Below, piece after piece: positions 6,604 through 14,914 of a stretch of 24,641 nt of DNA. The DNA comes from DATJXG01 sp035500455 (GTDB taxonomy: Bacteria; Acidobacteriota; Terriglobia; Terriglobales; Acidobacteriaceae). The stretch spans positions 1 through 24,641 of the forward strand of contig DATJXG010000031.1 of the NCBI GenBank assembly GCA_035500455.1. Direction: 5' to 3'. The stretch's first letter is position 1; the number at the start of each line of letters is the position of its first letter. The notes beneath the pieces were generated by a model. It was given only the letters and a program-made list of their open reading frames with translations, did no database searches and was not told the origin of the DNA. Made by a program: the position numbers and the translations under genes.

Positions 6604-7392
6604 TTGGCTGTCCAATCACAGACCGAAGTGGTGCGGCGCATTCATTTTGCTCTGGAGGCGGCGCGCGACATTTTTAGCCGATTCACGCCCGGAGAGATTG
6701 AAACCGAATACAAATCGGGCCACGATCCGGTAACCGAGGCCGACCGCGCGGTGGATGCGGCGCTGCGGAAAGAACTGCTGCGCGATGACGAAGGCTGGCT
6801 TTCCGAAGAGAGCGCCGACGACTTCTCGCGCCTGGAAAAGAGCAGGGTCTGGATCGTGGACCCATTGGATGGCACACGCGAGTTCGTGGAGGGAATTCCG
6901 GAGTTCTGCGTCTCGGTAGCTATGGTGGAAGATGGCCGGGCGGTGGCGGGGGGAATTTGCAATCCCGCTACGAATGAGGTTTTTCTCGGCTCGCTGGATT
7001 CCGGAGCAACCTATAACGGCAAGCCCTGCGGGGTGACCCGCCGCGAGAGCCTGGCGGGAGCGACGATCCTAGCCAGCCGCAGCGAGAGCAAGCGCGGGGA
7101 GTGGCAGCGATTCACGCAGGCCGATTTTCAAGTACGCCCCATGGGCTCGGTGGCGTACAAACTGGCGCTGGTGGCGGCCGGATTGGCCGACGCGACCTTT
7201 ACTCTCGTCCCCAAGCATGAATGGGATGTGGCTGGAGGAGCAGCGCTGGTGGAGAGCGCAGGCGGCGCGGTGCGCACGCTGCAGGGCACGCCACTATGCT
7301 GCAACAACCGGGCGGTATTGATTTCCGGCTTGCTGGCCTGTGGCCCGGGACTGCTGGAACCGCTCACCGGGATCGTTCAACAGTCCGCATGA
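6604..7392 (+). CDS. cysQ: 3'(2'),5'-bisphosphate nucleotidase (CysQ-type, inositol monophosphatase superfamily)
   Basis: The magnesium-dependent phosphatase motifs are all present: DPVTEADRAVD at 41-51, a paired acidic LSEES at 67-71, WIVDPLDGT at 83-91, and EWDVAGGAALVESAGG near 205-220. Length (262) is normal. In the sulfate pathway CysQ converts the inhibitory by-product PAP to AMP and can also dephosphorylate PAPS. The position after Sat-CysC favours that role over general inositol phosphatase activity, and the two are hard to separate by sequence. The TTG start at 6604 is 61 bases after the transporter stop. Its ribosome-binding site is poor, and GTG codons at 6628 and 6631 are alternatives. 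Confidence 0.87.
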   Translation: MAVQSQTEVVRRIHFALEAARDIFSRFTPGEIETEYKSGHDPVTEADRAVDAALRKELLRDDEGWLSEESADDFSRLEKSRVWIVDPLDGTREFVEGIPEFCVSVAMVEDGRAVAGGICNPATNEVFLGSLDSGATYNGKPCGVTRRESLAGATILASRSESKRGEWQRFTQADFQVRPMGSVAYKLALVAAGLADATFTLVPKHEWDVAGGAALVESAGGAVRTLQGTPLCCNNRAVLISGLLACGPGLLEPLTGIVQQSA

Positions 7393-7467
7393 ATTCATTC
7401 CCGTAACAGACGTAATCTTTCCCTCTTCCTTCGATTGGCGTAACCTGAAATTCTCCAACCGGAAACC

Positions 7468-9765
7468 ATGAAGTGCTCCGCCGTTTTTCGCGCGCTGGCT
7501 GTGGCTCTGTCGCTGGCTTGCCTGCTGGCCGCTTGCTCGCGCGATCCCAATGTCCGCAAACAGAAGTATTTTGCCCGGGGAGAAAAATATTTCGAGCAGG
7601 GCAAGTACCGGGAAGCTTCGATCGAATTCACCAACGCTTTGCAGCTTGATCCGCGATATGCCGAGGCGCATTACCAGCTTGCCGGAACATACTTGAAGTT
7701 GCAGCAGTGGCCGTCGGCGTATCAGGAACTTTCGCGGACGCTCGAATTGCAGCCGGAAAATTACCAGGCGCGCATTGACCTGGCGAACCTGCTGATCGCG
7801 GGAAATCGGCTCAAAGAGGCCCAGCAGAACGTTGAACTGCTCCTGAAGCAGCAGCCCAGGGATGCGGAAGCGCAGATGGCGGCGTCACACCTGCTGGCGG
7901 CGCAGGGCAATCTGGCTGACGCCATCACGGCGGCAGAGAGGGCGGTGGCGCTCGATCCCTACCACAGCGGCTCTTATCTGGCGCTGGCGCTGCTGCAGGT
8001 GCGCAACCATCAGCCCGATGCCGCCGAGCGGAACTTTGCCAAAGCAGTGGAACTCGATCCCAAGTCGATGGATGCGCGGCTTGCCCTGGGCACTTACTAT
8101 CAGTCGCGCGGCCAATATCTTCAGGCAGAGCAGCAGTTCCGCAACGCGGCAAGCGTGGATCCGGGCGACATTTCGCCGCGCGCGGCCCTGGTGCGGCTTT
8201 ACCTGGCCATTGGAGAGAAGTTGGAGGCCGAGGCCGTCCTGAAGCAAGCCAAACACGATTTCCCCGCGGACTCCGGCGCTTACCGCATGCTGGGCGATTT
8301 TTATTACGCGACCGGCGATCTGGACAAAGCTTCGGCGGAATACGCCTCACTGCACAACGAGCATCCGCAGGATTTGCAGGTGGCGAAGAATTACGTCCAG
8401 CTATTGATTTTGCAAAACCGGCTAGGGGACGCGCGCAAGCTCGACAATGAAATTCTGAAAACGCACGCCGGAGATCCCCAGGCGCTGATCTATCTCGGAC
8501 AAATTCAGGTTCGGCTGGGGCGGGCGAGCGATGCGGTCAATACTTTGCAGGCTGCAGTGAAGAGCGATCCGCAGAGCGGACTGGCCCATTATCAGCTTGG
8601 CGTGGCGCTGGACGCGCTGGGCAACAGCGCCCAGGCGGCGGGCGAATGGCGCGAGGCGGTGAACCTGAGTCCGCAGCTTGTTGAGGCGTATCGGGCGTTG
8701 GCGAACCTGGCGTTGCGGCAGGGGGATATGGACTCCCTGGAACGGGCAGCGGGGCAGATCATCAAGCTGCAGCCCGAATCGGCGGAAGGCTACGCTTGGC
8801 GGGCAGCTTCGTTCACCGAACGCAAGGAGTTCGGCGAGGCGGAGACGGATGCCCGGAAGGCGATCGAAGTCGCGCCTCAAAGCGCTGCCGGCTACGTGCA
8901 ACTCGGCAACTTGAAGCTGGCGCAAAAGAAATACGACGGGGCGGAAACCGCTTACCAGGAGGCGCTGGAACGCAACGCCAATTCGGCGGAGGCACTGGGC
9001 GGCCTGGTCAACGCCGAGGTCGCGCAGAAGCGCGTGGAAAAGGCGATTGCGGCAGTCAATGCCCAGATCTCCAAATCGCCGGACAACAGCGCTTTTTATG
9101 ACCTGCTCGGAACGGTCCTGTTCACGCAACGGAAGGACTATAGCGGCGCCGAAGCCGCGCTGCGAAAATCGATCGAACTGGACCAGACGAATTCTGACGC
9201 AGTGCTAAAACTCGGCCAGGTGCTGACGGCCAAGGGATCGGTGGACGAGGCCCTCCTGCTCTATCAGCATTACGCGGTGCCCGGGGCGGGCGGAGCGGCA
9301 TTCTATATCCTTGCCGGGCAGATCTACGAGTCGAAACAGGATTGGCAGAAAGCCGGAGCGATGTACCAGAAGGCGCTGGATATGAGCCCGGAGAATCCCC
9401 TGGCGTCGAACCGACTGGCATTCGTGTTGTTGAAACAAGGCGGAAATCTCGATGCGGCGTTATCACTGGCGCAGGCCGCCCACCGCGGAATGCCCGATTC
9501 AGCCAGCGCCGCCGACACGCTGGGCTGGGTGTACTACCAGAAGGGGCTGTATACGTCGGCAATCGATTTGTTTCAGGACGCTCTTAAGCCGCGGGAAAAG
9601 GCAGAGAATTCCGATGAAGCCACCGCGCGCTATCATCTTGCGCTTGCCTACCAGAAGACAGGACAGAAAACACTGGCGCGGCAGCAGTTCGAACGGGTTT
9701 TAAAAATTGATCCTCACTACAGCGACGCCGGCGATGTGAAAAAACAGTTGGCGCAGTTGCGATAG
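7468..9765 (+). CDS. Large TPR-repeat lipoprotein
   Basis: A lipoprotein signal peptide ends in the lipobox LLAAC with Cys23 as the lipidation site. The remaining 740 residues are almost wholly tetratricopeptide repeats, roughly twenty, from YFARGEKYFEQGKYREASIE to the last around TARYHLALAYQKTGQKTLAR. Typical TPR positions recur, such as the YxxAxxxYxxALxLDP pattern in NALQLDPRYAEAHYQLA and KALDMSPENPLASNRLA. It should sit on a membrane facing the periplasm as a scaffold for a protein complex. Its size and layout resemble TPR lipoproteins linked to exopolysaccharide/PEP-CTERM systems, but no such genes are nearby, so that is only a possibility. The ATG start is dictated by the signal peptide. 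Confidence 0.9.
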   Translation: MKCSAVFRALAVALSLACLLAACSRDPNVRKQKYFARGEKYFEQGKYREASIEFTNALQLDPRYAEAHYQLAGTYLKLQQWPSAYQELSRTLELQPENYQARIDLANLLIAGNRLKEAQQNVELLLKQQPRDAEAQMAASHLLAAQGNLADAITAAERAVALDPYHSGSYLALALLQVRNHQPDAAERNFAKAVELDPKSMDARLALGTYYQSRGQYLQAEQQFRNAASVDPGDISPRAALVRLYLAIGEKLEAEAVLKQAKHDFPADSGAYRMLGDFYYATGDLDKASAEYASLHNEHPQDLQVAKNYVQLLILQNRLGDARKLDNEILKTHAGDPQALIYLGQIQVRLGRASDAVNTLQAAVKSDPQSGLAHYQLGVALDALGNSAQAAGEWREAVNLSPQLVEAYRALANLALRQGDMDSLERAAGQIIKLQPESAEGYAWRAASFTERKEFGEAETDARKAIEVAPQSAAGYVQLGNLKLAQKKYDGAETAYQEALERNANSAEALGGLVNAEVAQKRVEKAIAAVNAQISKSPDNSAFYDLLGTVLFTQRKDYSGAEAALRKSIELDQTNSDAVLKLGQVLTAKGSVDEALLLYQHYAVPGAGGAAFYILAGQIYESKQDWQKAGAMYQKALDMSPENPLASNRLAFVLLKQGGNLDAALSLAQAAHRGMPDSASAADTLGWVYYQKGLYTSAIDLFQDALKPREKAENSDEATARYHLALAYQKTGQKTLARQQFERVLKIDPHYSDAGDVKKQLAQLR

Positions 9766-9892
9766 CCTCGGCGCGGCGGAGCAATTCTTTGCTGCTTCTT
9801 TCCGGGGAAAACCAGTTCCCGGTTATCAGATCGCAGTTCTCAGTTGACGCTTCCTGCGCTCGATCCGCTTCCCGCTACCTCTGGTGGCTCCG

Positions 9893-9898
9893 TATAAT
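9893..9898 (+). promoter_or_regulatory. Putative -10 box upstream of ygfZ-like gene
   Basis: TATAAT matches the sigma-70 -10 consensus exactly and lies 17 bases before the ATG at 9916. No good -35 is seen at the usual distance (TTCCCG near 9869 is poor; TTGACG at 9844 is too far). It would start the transcript for the YgfZ-to-UbiE run. Confidence 0.4.
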
Positions 9899-9915
9899 CA
9901 AATAACTGAAGATTT

Positions 9916-10950
9916 ATGACGATAAGTGCGCTCCATAGCGACGCGATCTCCGGCGCAGGCGATATGAGCCCAGCGGACTTCGGGGACGTTCGGGCCGAAT
10001 TCCGAGCGCTGGTATCCACAGCCGGGGTTTTTGTGTTGAACGATCGCGCCAAGATCGCTCTGACCGGCAGCGACCGCGTGCGCTGGCTGAACGGCATGGT
10101 CACGAACAATGTTCGCGATCTGGCGGCTGGAAGCGGAGTGTACGCTTTCGTGCTCAATCCTCAGGGGCATATTCTGGGCGATCTTTTCGCCTACAACCGG
10201 GGCGAGTCTTTGCTGATTGACACGGAGAAATCCCGGCTGCCGGCGATGCTCGAACTCTTCGACCATTACATCATCATGGATGACGTGGAGGTCGCTGACT
10301 TGAGCGGCAAGCTGGCGACGGTGGGCGTAGTTGGGCCGAATTCGCGCGATCTGCTCACGGCTGTGGGGCTTGAAGTGCCGCAGATGCGGCCTCTGGAATT
10401 CCGCGACCTGACCTGGCGGGAGATACCGATCACCCTGCTGCGAGCGGAGGGTGAAAGGCCGGGGGCATACGAAATCTGGCTGGCGCCGGAAAACGTGCAA
10501 GCCATTTCGGATGCATTGCGGGAGAAGGGCGCTTCGTTGGTGGGAACCGCCGCCCTGGAACTCTACAGGATCGCGCTCGGCGCCCCACGCTATGGGGTTG
10601 ACATTCGGCCGCGCGATCTGCCGCAGGAAACCGAACAGATGCGGGCGCTGAACTTCAGCAAAGGTTGCTATGTAGGACAGGAGATCGTGGAGCGGATTCG
10701 CTCACGCGGCAGCGTTCATCGCAGATTCAGCGGTTTCCTGGTAGAAGGCCCGTTGCCGGCACCGGGAACAAAGATTCAATCGGAGGGAAAGGATGTCGGC
10801 GAAATCACCAGCGCCGCTTCCCTGCCCCTTCCCAACGGCGAGCGGCAGGTAGCGCTGGGATACATTCGGCGGGAGGCTGCGCAGAAAGCTTTGCAGGCTG
10901 GCGGCGCCAGGGTCACCGTCGCGGAAACACCATTTGCGGGCGTCTTATAA
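9916..10950 (+). CDS. ygfZ: Folate-binding YgfZ-type protein (GcvT-like)
   Basis: A 344-residue GcvT-fold protein with the YgfZ signature K249-GCYVGQE (250-256), including the conserved Cys251, inside FSKGCYVGQEIVERIRSRGS. An N-terminal folate-binding half contains VRWLNGMVTNNV near residues 55-67. YgfZ proteins use tetrahydrofolate to support assembly or repair of certain Fe-S enzymes, including MiaB-type tRNA methylthiotransferases, in the cytoplasm. The ATG at 9916 has only a weak ribosome-binding site (GAAG). ATG at 9964 is an alternative that would shorten a poorly conserved N-terminus. It leads a run of plus-strand genes and is followed 32 bases later by a membrane protein gene. A glycine-cleavage T protein is less likely because the KGCYxGQE motif is diagnostic. 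Confidence 0.9.
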   Translation: MTISALHSDAISGAGDMSPADFGDVRAEFRALVSTAGVFVLNDRAKIALTGSDRVRWLNGMVTNNVRDLAAGSGVYAFVLNPQGHILGDLFAYNRGESLLIDTEKSRLPAMLELFDHYIIMDDVEVADLSGKLATVGVVGPNSRDLLTAVGLEVPQMRPLEFRDLTWREIPITLLRAEGERPGAYEIWLAPENVQAISDALREKGASLVGTAALELYRIALGAPRYGVDIRPRDLPQETEQMRALNFSKGCYVGQEIVERIRSRGSVHRRFSGFLVEGPLPAPGTKIQSEGKDVGEITSAASLPLPNGERQVALGYIRREAAQKALQAGGARVTVAETPFAGVL

Positions 10951-10982
10951 TTCACGGGCGTCTTAATCAAGAGGAAAAATCT

Positions 10983-11528
10983 ATGACGCTGTATGCCGTG
11001 ATCCTTTTTCTTCATCTTTTGGGAGCCTTGATCTTGTTTGGGGCGCTGGCGTTGGAGTGGATTTGCCTTCGCAACCTGCGCCGGGCCGCGACCCTGGAAG
11101 AGTTGCGCTCCTGGACCGGAGCGGCCGCGCTGCTGCCGCGTTTTCACGCTTTTTCCGGGCCGCTGATTCTTTTTCCCGGCGCCTACCTGGCCACCAAGAT
11201 GCAGGTATGGCCGCAGGGCTGGATCAGCATGGCGCTGCTGGGAGTGGTGGTGATGCTGGTGTTGGGAATGGGCGTTTCGGGCCGGCGGGTGCGCGGCATC
11301 ATTAAAGCGAGCCGGCAGGAGAATGCTGTGCTGTCCGACCTGGTGAGCCGGGTCGAGGCTCCCGTACTGCGCTATTCGTTCTGGCTGCGGATTGCCCTGG
11401 GCCTGGGCATTGTGCTCCTGATGGGCAGCAAGTCGCCCATGGGAATTTCCGCGGCCGTCATGGGAGTTGCGGTTGCCGCTGGACTGGCGGCCGCGGCGAT
11501 GGGGCCGCAAGCGAAAGCCGAATGTTAG
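10983..11528 (+). CDS. Small four-helix integral membrane protein (DUF2269-like)
   Basis: About 181 residues with four hydrophobic segments: near 3-25 (VILFLHLLGALILFGALAL), 57-72, 78-98, and a final pair around 120-170. The N-terminal LHLLGALILFGALALE resembles small membrane proteins of the DUF2269 type, whose role is unknown. The ATG at 10983 is chosen because AGAGGA lies about 7 bases upstream and the hydrophobic helix begins immediately. The frame is open further upstream, but that part lies inside the ygfZ gene and is Arg/Gly-rich noise. No catalytic motif is evident. The charged loop after helix 3 (GRRVRGIIKASRQ) should face the cytoplasm. Confidence 0.75.
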   Translation: MTLYAVILFLHLLGALILFGALALEWICLRNLRRAATLEELRSWTGAAALLPRFHAFSGPLILFPGAYLATKMQVWPQGWISMALLGVVVMLVLGMGVSGRRVRGIIKASRQENAVLSDLVSRVEAPVLRYSFWLRIALGLGIVLLMGSKSPMGISAAVMGVAVAAGLAAAAMGPQAKAEC

Positions 11529-11568
11529 GAAAATCAAAGCCACAGGAAAGTGTCGCGGAAGGAAAATC

Positions 11569-12144
11569 ATGGCTGAAAAGAAACAAGAGAGTTTCACTGT
11601 AACCGACCGTCGTTTGTTTACCCCCGATGGCGAGCCGCGGAAGGAATCGCAGGAAGAAGTGTCGCGGGAGCGGCAGGAAGAGTCGCCGCAGGAAGGGAAA
11701 CCCGCCTCTGCCGCCACCGCCGTTCCGGAAGATGCGGCTGAGCCGATCCCACCCCCACCCACCGCGGCCGAGCAGCGGCAGCAGGCTGATGCCTACAGTA
11801 AATCGTCGAAAGAACTGGACGCGCGTGTAGAACTCAGCGGCCACTCCTCCAAAGAGCTGGAGATGACCTTCGAGCGCTTCCTGGCCTCGCTTTACATGAC
11901 GGCCATGGTGCAGCTCGGCCTGATGCACGAAGAAGGCGGGCAGCCGCGCATCGACCTGATCGGCGCGCGCCAGACCATCGACACGTTGGGACTGCTCAGC
12001 GAAAAGACCAAGGGCAATCTCAGCGGGGCGGAAGCAAACTTCCTGCAGAATTCGCTTTACGAGCTGCGCATGGCCTACGTTGAGGTGACCAACGCGCTGG
12101 CGCGCCCGCCGCAGCAACCGGCCACCGGCACTGGCGGGCGATGA
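11569..12144 (+). CDS. DUF1844 domain protein
   Basis: 191 residues. The N-terminal half (1-95) is Glu/Gln/Pro-rich and probably disordered, after a short conserved-looking start, VTDRRLFTPDGEPR. The C-terminal part (about 97-175) is the helical DUF1844 domain: FERFLASLYMTAMVQLGLM, then IDLIGARQTIDTLGLLSEK, then NSLYELRMAYVEVTNA. The function of DUF1844 is unknown; it occurs in Acidobacteria and related phyla. The start is supported by GGAAGGA about 6 bases before the ATG. The stop overlaps the next ATG as ATGA, pointing to translational coupling with the MBL hydrolase. Confidence 0.88.
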   Translation: MAEKKQESFTVTDRRLFTPDGEPRKESQEEVSRERQEESPQEGKPASAATAVPEDAAEPIPPPPTAAEQRQQADAYSKSSKELDARVELSGHSSKELEMTFERFLASLYMTAMVQLGLMHEEGGQPRIDLIGARQTIDTLGLLSEKTKGNLSGAEANFLQNSLYELRMAYVEVTNALARPPQQPATGTGGR

Positions 12145-12911
12145 ACGCCAGGCTCACCGTTTTGGGCAGCGGCACCTCCATGGGCGTGCCCACGATTGGC
12201 TGCGGCTGCGCGGTATGCTGCTCCGGCGATCCGCACGACCGCCGCACCCGGCCTTCCATCCTGGTGGCTTACAACGGCGCCGTAATCCTGATCGACACCA
12301 CGCCCGATTTTCGCGAGCAGGCGATCCGCGAGGGCATTCGCCAGCTTGACGCGGTGCTTTACACCCACGCCCACGCCGACCACATTCTGGGGCTGGATGA
12401 TCTGCGCCCGCTGAGCTTCCGGCGGACAGAAAAAATCCCCCTCTACGCGCGGCCGGACGCGGCGGACTCGATCCGCCATACCTTCCGCTACATCTTCGAC
12501 GCGCAATACAAGTTCGGCGGATTGGCACGCGTCGAGCTGCATTCCATGGAAGGGCCGGTCGAACTCAGCGGCGCGCGATTCGAACCGGTCAAGGTGATGC
12601 ATGGCGATGCGGAGATTGTCGGTTATCGCTTCGGCTCGGCGGCGTATCTTACAGACTTCAGCGCGATTCCCGAGGAATCGATCGCGCTGCTGAAGAATCT
12701 GGATGTGTTGTTCCTGGATGCTCTGCGCCACGAGCCGCATCCGACGCACTCGACGGTGGAAAATTCCCTGGCCATTGTCGAGCGGCTCAAACCAAAGCGA
12801 GCGTTCTTTACGCATATTTCGCACGATCTGCCGCATGCGGCGACCAACGCCACGCTGCCGCCGCACGTGCGCCTGTCGTATGACGGAATGAAGCTGGAGT
12901 TCGAGATTTAA
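12141..12911 (+). CDS. MBL-fold metallo-hydrolase (PhnP-like)
   Basis: A metallo-beta-lactamase fold hydrolase of 256 residues. The metal-binding HAHADH is at 76-81, with further conserved acidic and histidine positions in TDFSAIP (about 171), LDALRHEPHPTHST and FFTHISHD near the C-terminus. The N-terminus GSGTSMGVPTIGCGCAVC carries the Cys cluster (C21, C23, C26, C27) seen in PhnP-type phosphodiesterases. PhnP cleaves cyclic ribose phosphates in phosphonate use, but no phn genes are here, so a general phosphodiesterase is all that can be said. The ATG at 12141 overlaps the DUF1844 stop by four bases. It is probably soluble and cytoplasmic. Confidence 0.88.
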   Translation: MNARLTVLGSGTSMGVPTIGCGCAVCCSGDPHDRRTRPSILVAYNGAVILIDTTPDFREQAIREGIRQLDAVLYTHAHADHILGLDDLRPLSFRRTEKIPLYARPDAADSIRHTFRYIFDAQYKFGGLARVELHSMEGPVELSGARFEPVKVMHGDAEIVGYRFGSAAYLTDFSAIPEESIALLKNLDVLFLDALRHEPHPTHSTVENSLAIVERLKPKRAFFTHISHDLPHAATNATLPPHVRLSYDGMKLEFEI

Positions 12912-12936
12912 CTCTGCCGCGGGCGCCATGTAACCC

Positions 12937-13875
12937 ATGCAGGTATTTCACAAACTCGATGAAGTTCCGGCAGACTTCGGCCCGGCGCTGGTCAGCGTGG
13001 GCAACTTTGACGGCGTGCACCGCGCCCACGCCTGCGTTTTGCGGCAGATCGTGCAGCGCGCCAGGGAACAGGGGGCAAAGTCGGTGGCGGTGACATTTGA
13101 GCCCCATCCGGCGCGCATTCTGCGGCCCGACTCGGGCCTGAAACTGCTCACGCCCACGCCCGAAAAACTACACTTGCTGGCGGCGACCGGCCTGGATGCG
13201 GTCCTCCTCCTGCCTTTCGGGCGTGACCTTTCGCTGATGACTCCCCGCCAGTTTGCGCAAGAGATACTGGCCAAGACCCTGCACGCGCGCGAAGTCCACG
13301 AGGGCTTCAACTTCCACTTCGGCCACAAGGCGGCGGGCAACATTGAGGTGCTTCGCCAGTTGGGCGAGGAGATGGAGTTTAAGGTCACGGAGTATCCGGA
13401 GATGAAGCTGCGGGGAGAGCCGGTTTCGAGCAGCCAGATTCGCAAATTGCTGCGCGAGGGCAGAGTAAGCCGGGCGCGGCACTTGCTGGGGCGTCCGTTC
13501 AGCATGCTTGCGACTCCAGGCCGCGGCCGCGGCTACGGCTCCAAGTACACCGTGCCCACCATCAACCTGAGCCGCTACGAAGAGCTGGCGCCGAAAGATG
13601 GCGTGTACATTACCCGCACGCGGGTGGCGGAGGAATGCTTCGACTCGGTGACGAACGTGGGCAATCGCCCGACCTTTGGCGTGGAACTGTTCGCCATCGA
13701 AACCCATCTGCTGAATTTTCACCCGCTCGAGCTGAACCCCGAGACCGAGGTCGAAATTTATTTTCTCAATCGTATTCGCGACGAAATCAAGTTCCCTTCG
13801 GTGGACGCTCTGCGCGAGCAGATTGCTATGGATGTGAAGAGGTCGCGGGAATACTTCAGGCGGGGGAAACAATAG
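12937..13875 (+). CDS. ribF: Bifunctional riboflavin kinase / FAD synthetase
   Basis: The N-terminal FMN adenylyltransferase domain has GNFDGVHRAH (22-31), FEPHPARILRP and the SSSQIRKLLREG loop (about 165-177). The C-terminal riboflavin kinase domain (about 180-305) has the nucleotide loop GRGRGYGSKYTVPTINL, with VPTIN in place of the commoner FPTAN, then DGVYITR and the acidic AIETHLLNF. It phosphorylates riboflavin to FMN and adenylates FMN to FAD. Length 312 is standard and both domains look intact. It follows the MBL hydrolase by 25 bases on the same strand. The SKYTVPTIN variant is a mild departure from the usual motif and may alter riboflavin affinity. Confidence 0.95.
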   Translation: MQVFHKLDEVPADFGPALVSVGNFDGVHRAHACVLRQIVQRAREQGAKSVAVTFEPHPARILRPDSGLKLLTPTPEKLHLLAATGLDAVLLLPFGRDLSLMTPRQFAQEILAKTLHAREVHEGFNFHFGHKAAGNIEVLRQLGEEMEFKVTEYPEMKLRGEPVSSSQIRKLLREGRVSRARHLLGRPFSMLATPGRGRGYGSKYTVPTINLSRYEELAPKDGVYITRTRVAEECFDSVTNVGNRPTFGVELFAIETHLLNFHPLELNPETEVEIYFLNRIRDEIKFPSVDALREQIAMDVKRSREYFRRGKQ

Positions 13876-13878
13876 AAT

Positions 13879-13999
13879 CTTCGATTGGCGATTGCCAATT
13901 GGCGATTGAACACCCGGGAAACAACTGGCGATTTTGCGGTGCTGGCCGGAGCGAGGTTTTTCAATCGGCAATCGAAAGTCGGCAATCGTCAATCAGCAA
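13879..13999. repeat. Inverted repeat of the CGATTGCC class between ribF and ubiE
   Basis: Units such as CGATTGGCGATTGCCAATTG (left, about 13880-13910) face units TCAATCGGCAATCG and GGCAATCGTCAATCAGC (right, 13961-13998) in reverse complement. The left arm contains the perfect 10-bp palindrome GCCAATTGGC at 13894-13903. The 20-base word at 13889-13908 recurs exactly, in opposite orientation, at 19777-19796. The ubiE frame stays open through the right arm, but the arm is unlikely to be coding. Confidence 0.8.
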
Positions 14000-14008
14000 G
14001 CACCCACG

Positions 14009-14764
14009 ATGGAGAACTCCGTAAAACCCGTGGTGATCGGCGCCTCGCCCGAGGGAGCGAGCGATCAGCATTCCGCTGCGCGCTCGGTGCGCGAGATGTT
14101 TACGGCCATCGCACCGCGTTACGACCTGCTGAATCACGTGCTTTCCTGCAACGTGGACCGGGTGTGGTGGCGGCGGACGGCGCGCGTGTTCTCCAGAATT
14201 CTGGCGCGGCCCGAAGCGCAGATCCTCGACCTGTGCTGTGGCACCGGCGACATGGCTTTCGCCCTGCTGCGCCAGACGGGCAAAGCAGCGCCTCGAATTC
14301 AAGGGGTGGACTTCTCGCACGCGATGCTGGAACGGGCGAGAACAAAATCGGCGGGCACGCCGCTGGAGTGGATCGAAGCCGACGCGCTGCGGCTTCCCTT
14401 CCCCGACTCGAGCTTTGACCTGGTGACCAGCGCCTTCGGCTTCCGGAATCTTGCGGATTACGATGCCGGGCTGGCGGAAATCCTGCGTGTGCTGCGGGCA
14501 AACGGCGAGTGCGGCATTCTGGATTTCTCCGAGCCCGGCGGCGTACGCGGCAAGGCGTACCGGCTCTATTTCAAGCATGTGCTGCCGGCGGTAGGGACGC
14601 TTATTTCCGGAGTGAAGGGTCCGTACGCCTATCTTCCCGCTTCCGTAGAGCGTTTTCCCCAGCCAGCGGAGATGCTGGAGCGCATGCGGAGCGCCGGGTT
14701 CCGCGAAGTTTCGTGGACGCCTTACACATTTGGCATTGCCGGGTTGTATCGCGGTAGGAAGTGA
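14009..14764 (+). CDS. ubiE: Demethylmenaquinone/ubiquinone-type C-methyltransferase
   Basis: A class I SAM-dependent methyltransferase of the UbiE/MenG family, 251 residues. Early in the protein MFTAIAPRYDLLNHVLSC matches the family's opening signature. The SAM-binding motif I is LDLCCGTGD at 73-81, then GVDFSHAMLERAR and TSAFGFRNLADY near 145, the family's second signature. It methylates the quinone ring in the last steps of menaquinone synthesis. The ATG at 14009 is chosen because the open frame upstream lies in an intergenic repeat (it would encode repeat-derived IGNRKSAIVNQQ). There is no strong ribosome-binding site. A convergent gene and an inverted repeat follow its stop. Confidence 0.93.
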   Translation: MENSVKPVVIGASPEGASDQHSAARSVREMFTAIAPRYDLLNHVLSCNVDRVWWRRTARVFSRILARPEAQILDLCCGTGDMAFALLRQTGKAAPRIQGVDFSHAMLERARTKSAGTPLEWIEADALRLPFPDSSFDLVTSAFGFRNLADYDAGLAEILRVLRANGECGILDFSEPGGVRGKAYRLYFKHVLPAVGTLISGVKGPYAYLPASVERFPQPAEMLERMRSAGFREVSWTPYTFGIAGLYRGRK

Positions 14765-14775
14765 CTCCAGACTTC

Positions 14776-14888
14776 AAAATCTTAAAACGCCGAGGGCGCA
14801 AAGAACTGCCGCCGAGAACGCTGCGAAAATCCAGTTCCCTCCGCGGTCTCGGCGGCAGTTCTCGGCGTGCTCGGCGTTTTAAGGTTTT
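14776..14888. repeat. Long inverted repeat between convergent genes, possible bidirectional terminator
   Basis: The arm at 14776-14820 is matched in reverse complement by 14844-14888 over 45 bases with about seven mismatches. Shared blocks include CTTAAAACGCCGAG and AACTGCCGCCGAGA. The spacer is 23 bases. It lies between the 3' ends of ubiE (plus) and the SDR gene (minus), with T-rich sequence (TTTTGATTTTTGTT) after the right arm, so the transcript could form a strong stem that ends transcription. It shares words with the repeat at 5621-5736. Confidence 0.8.
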
Positions 14889-14914
14889 GATTTTTGTTAC
14901 GAGCTACACCAAAC

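Noticed and set aside
10665..10982. Longer N-terminus for the 4-TM membrane protein
   Set aside because: It lies in another frame of ygfZ and is Arg/Gly-rich; ATG 10983 has AGAGGA and starts the first helix.
13934..14008. Longer N-terminus for ubiE
   Set aside because: The extension is encoded by an intergenic repeat arm, while ATG at 14009 leads into the family's normal start.
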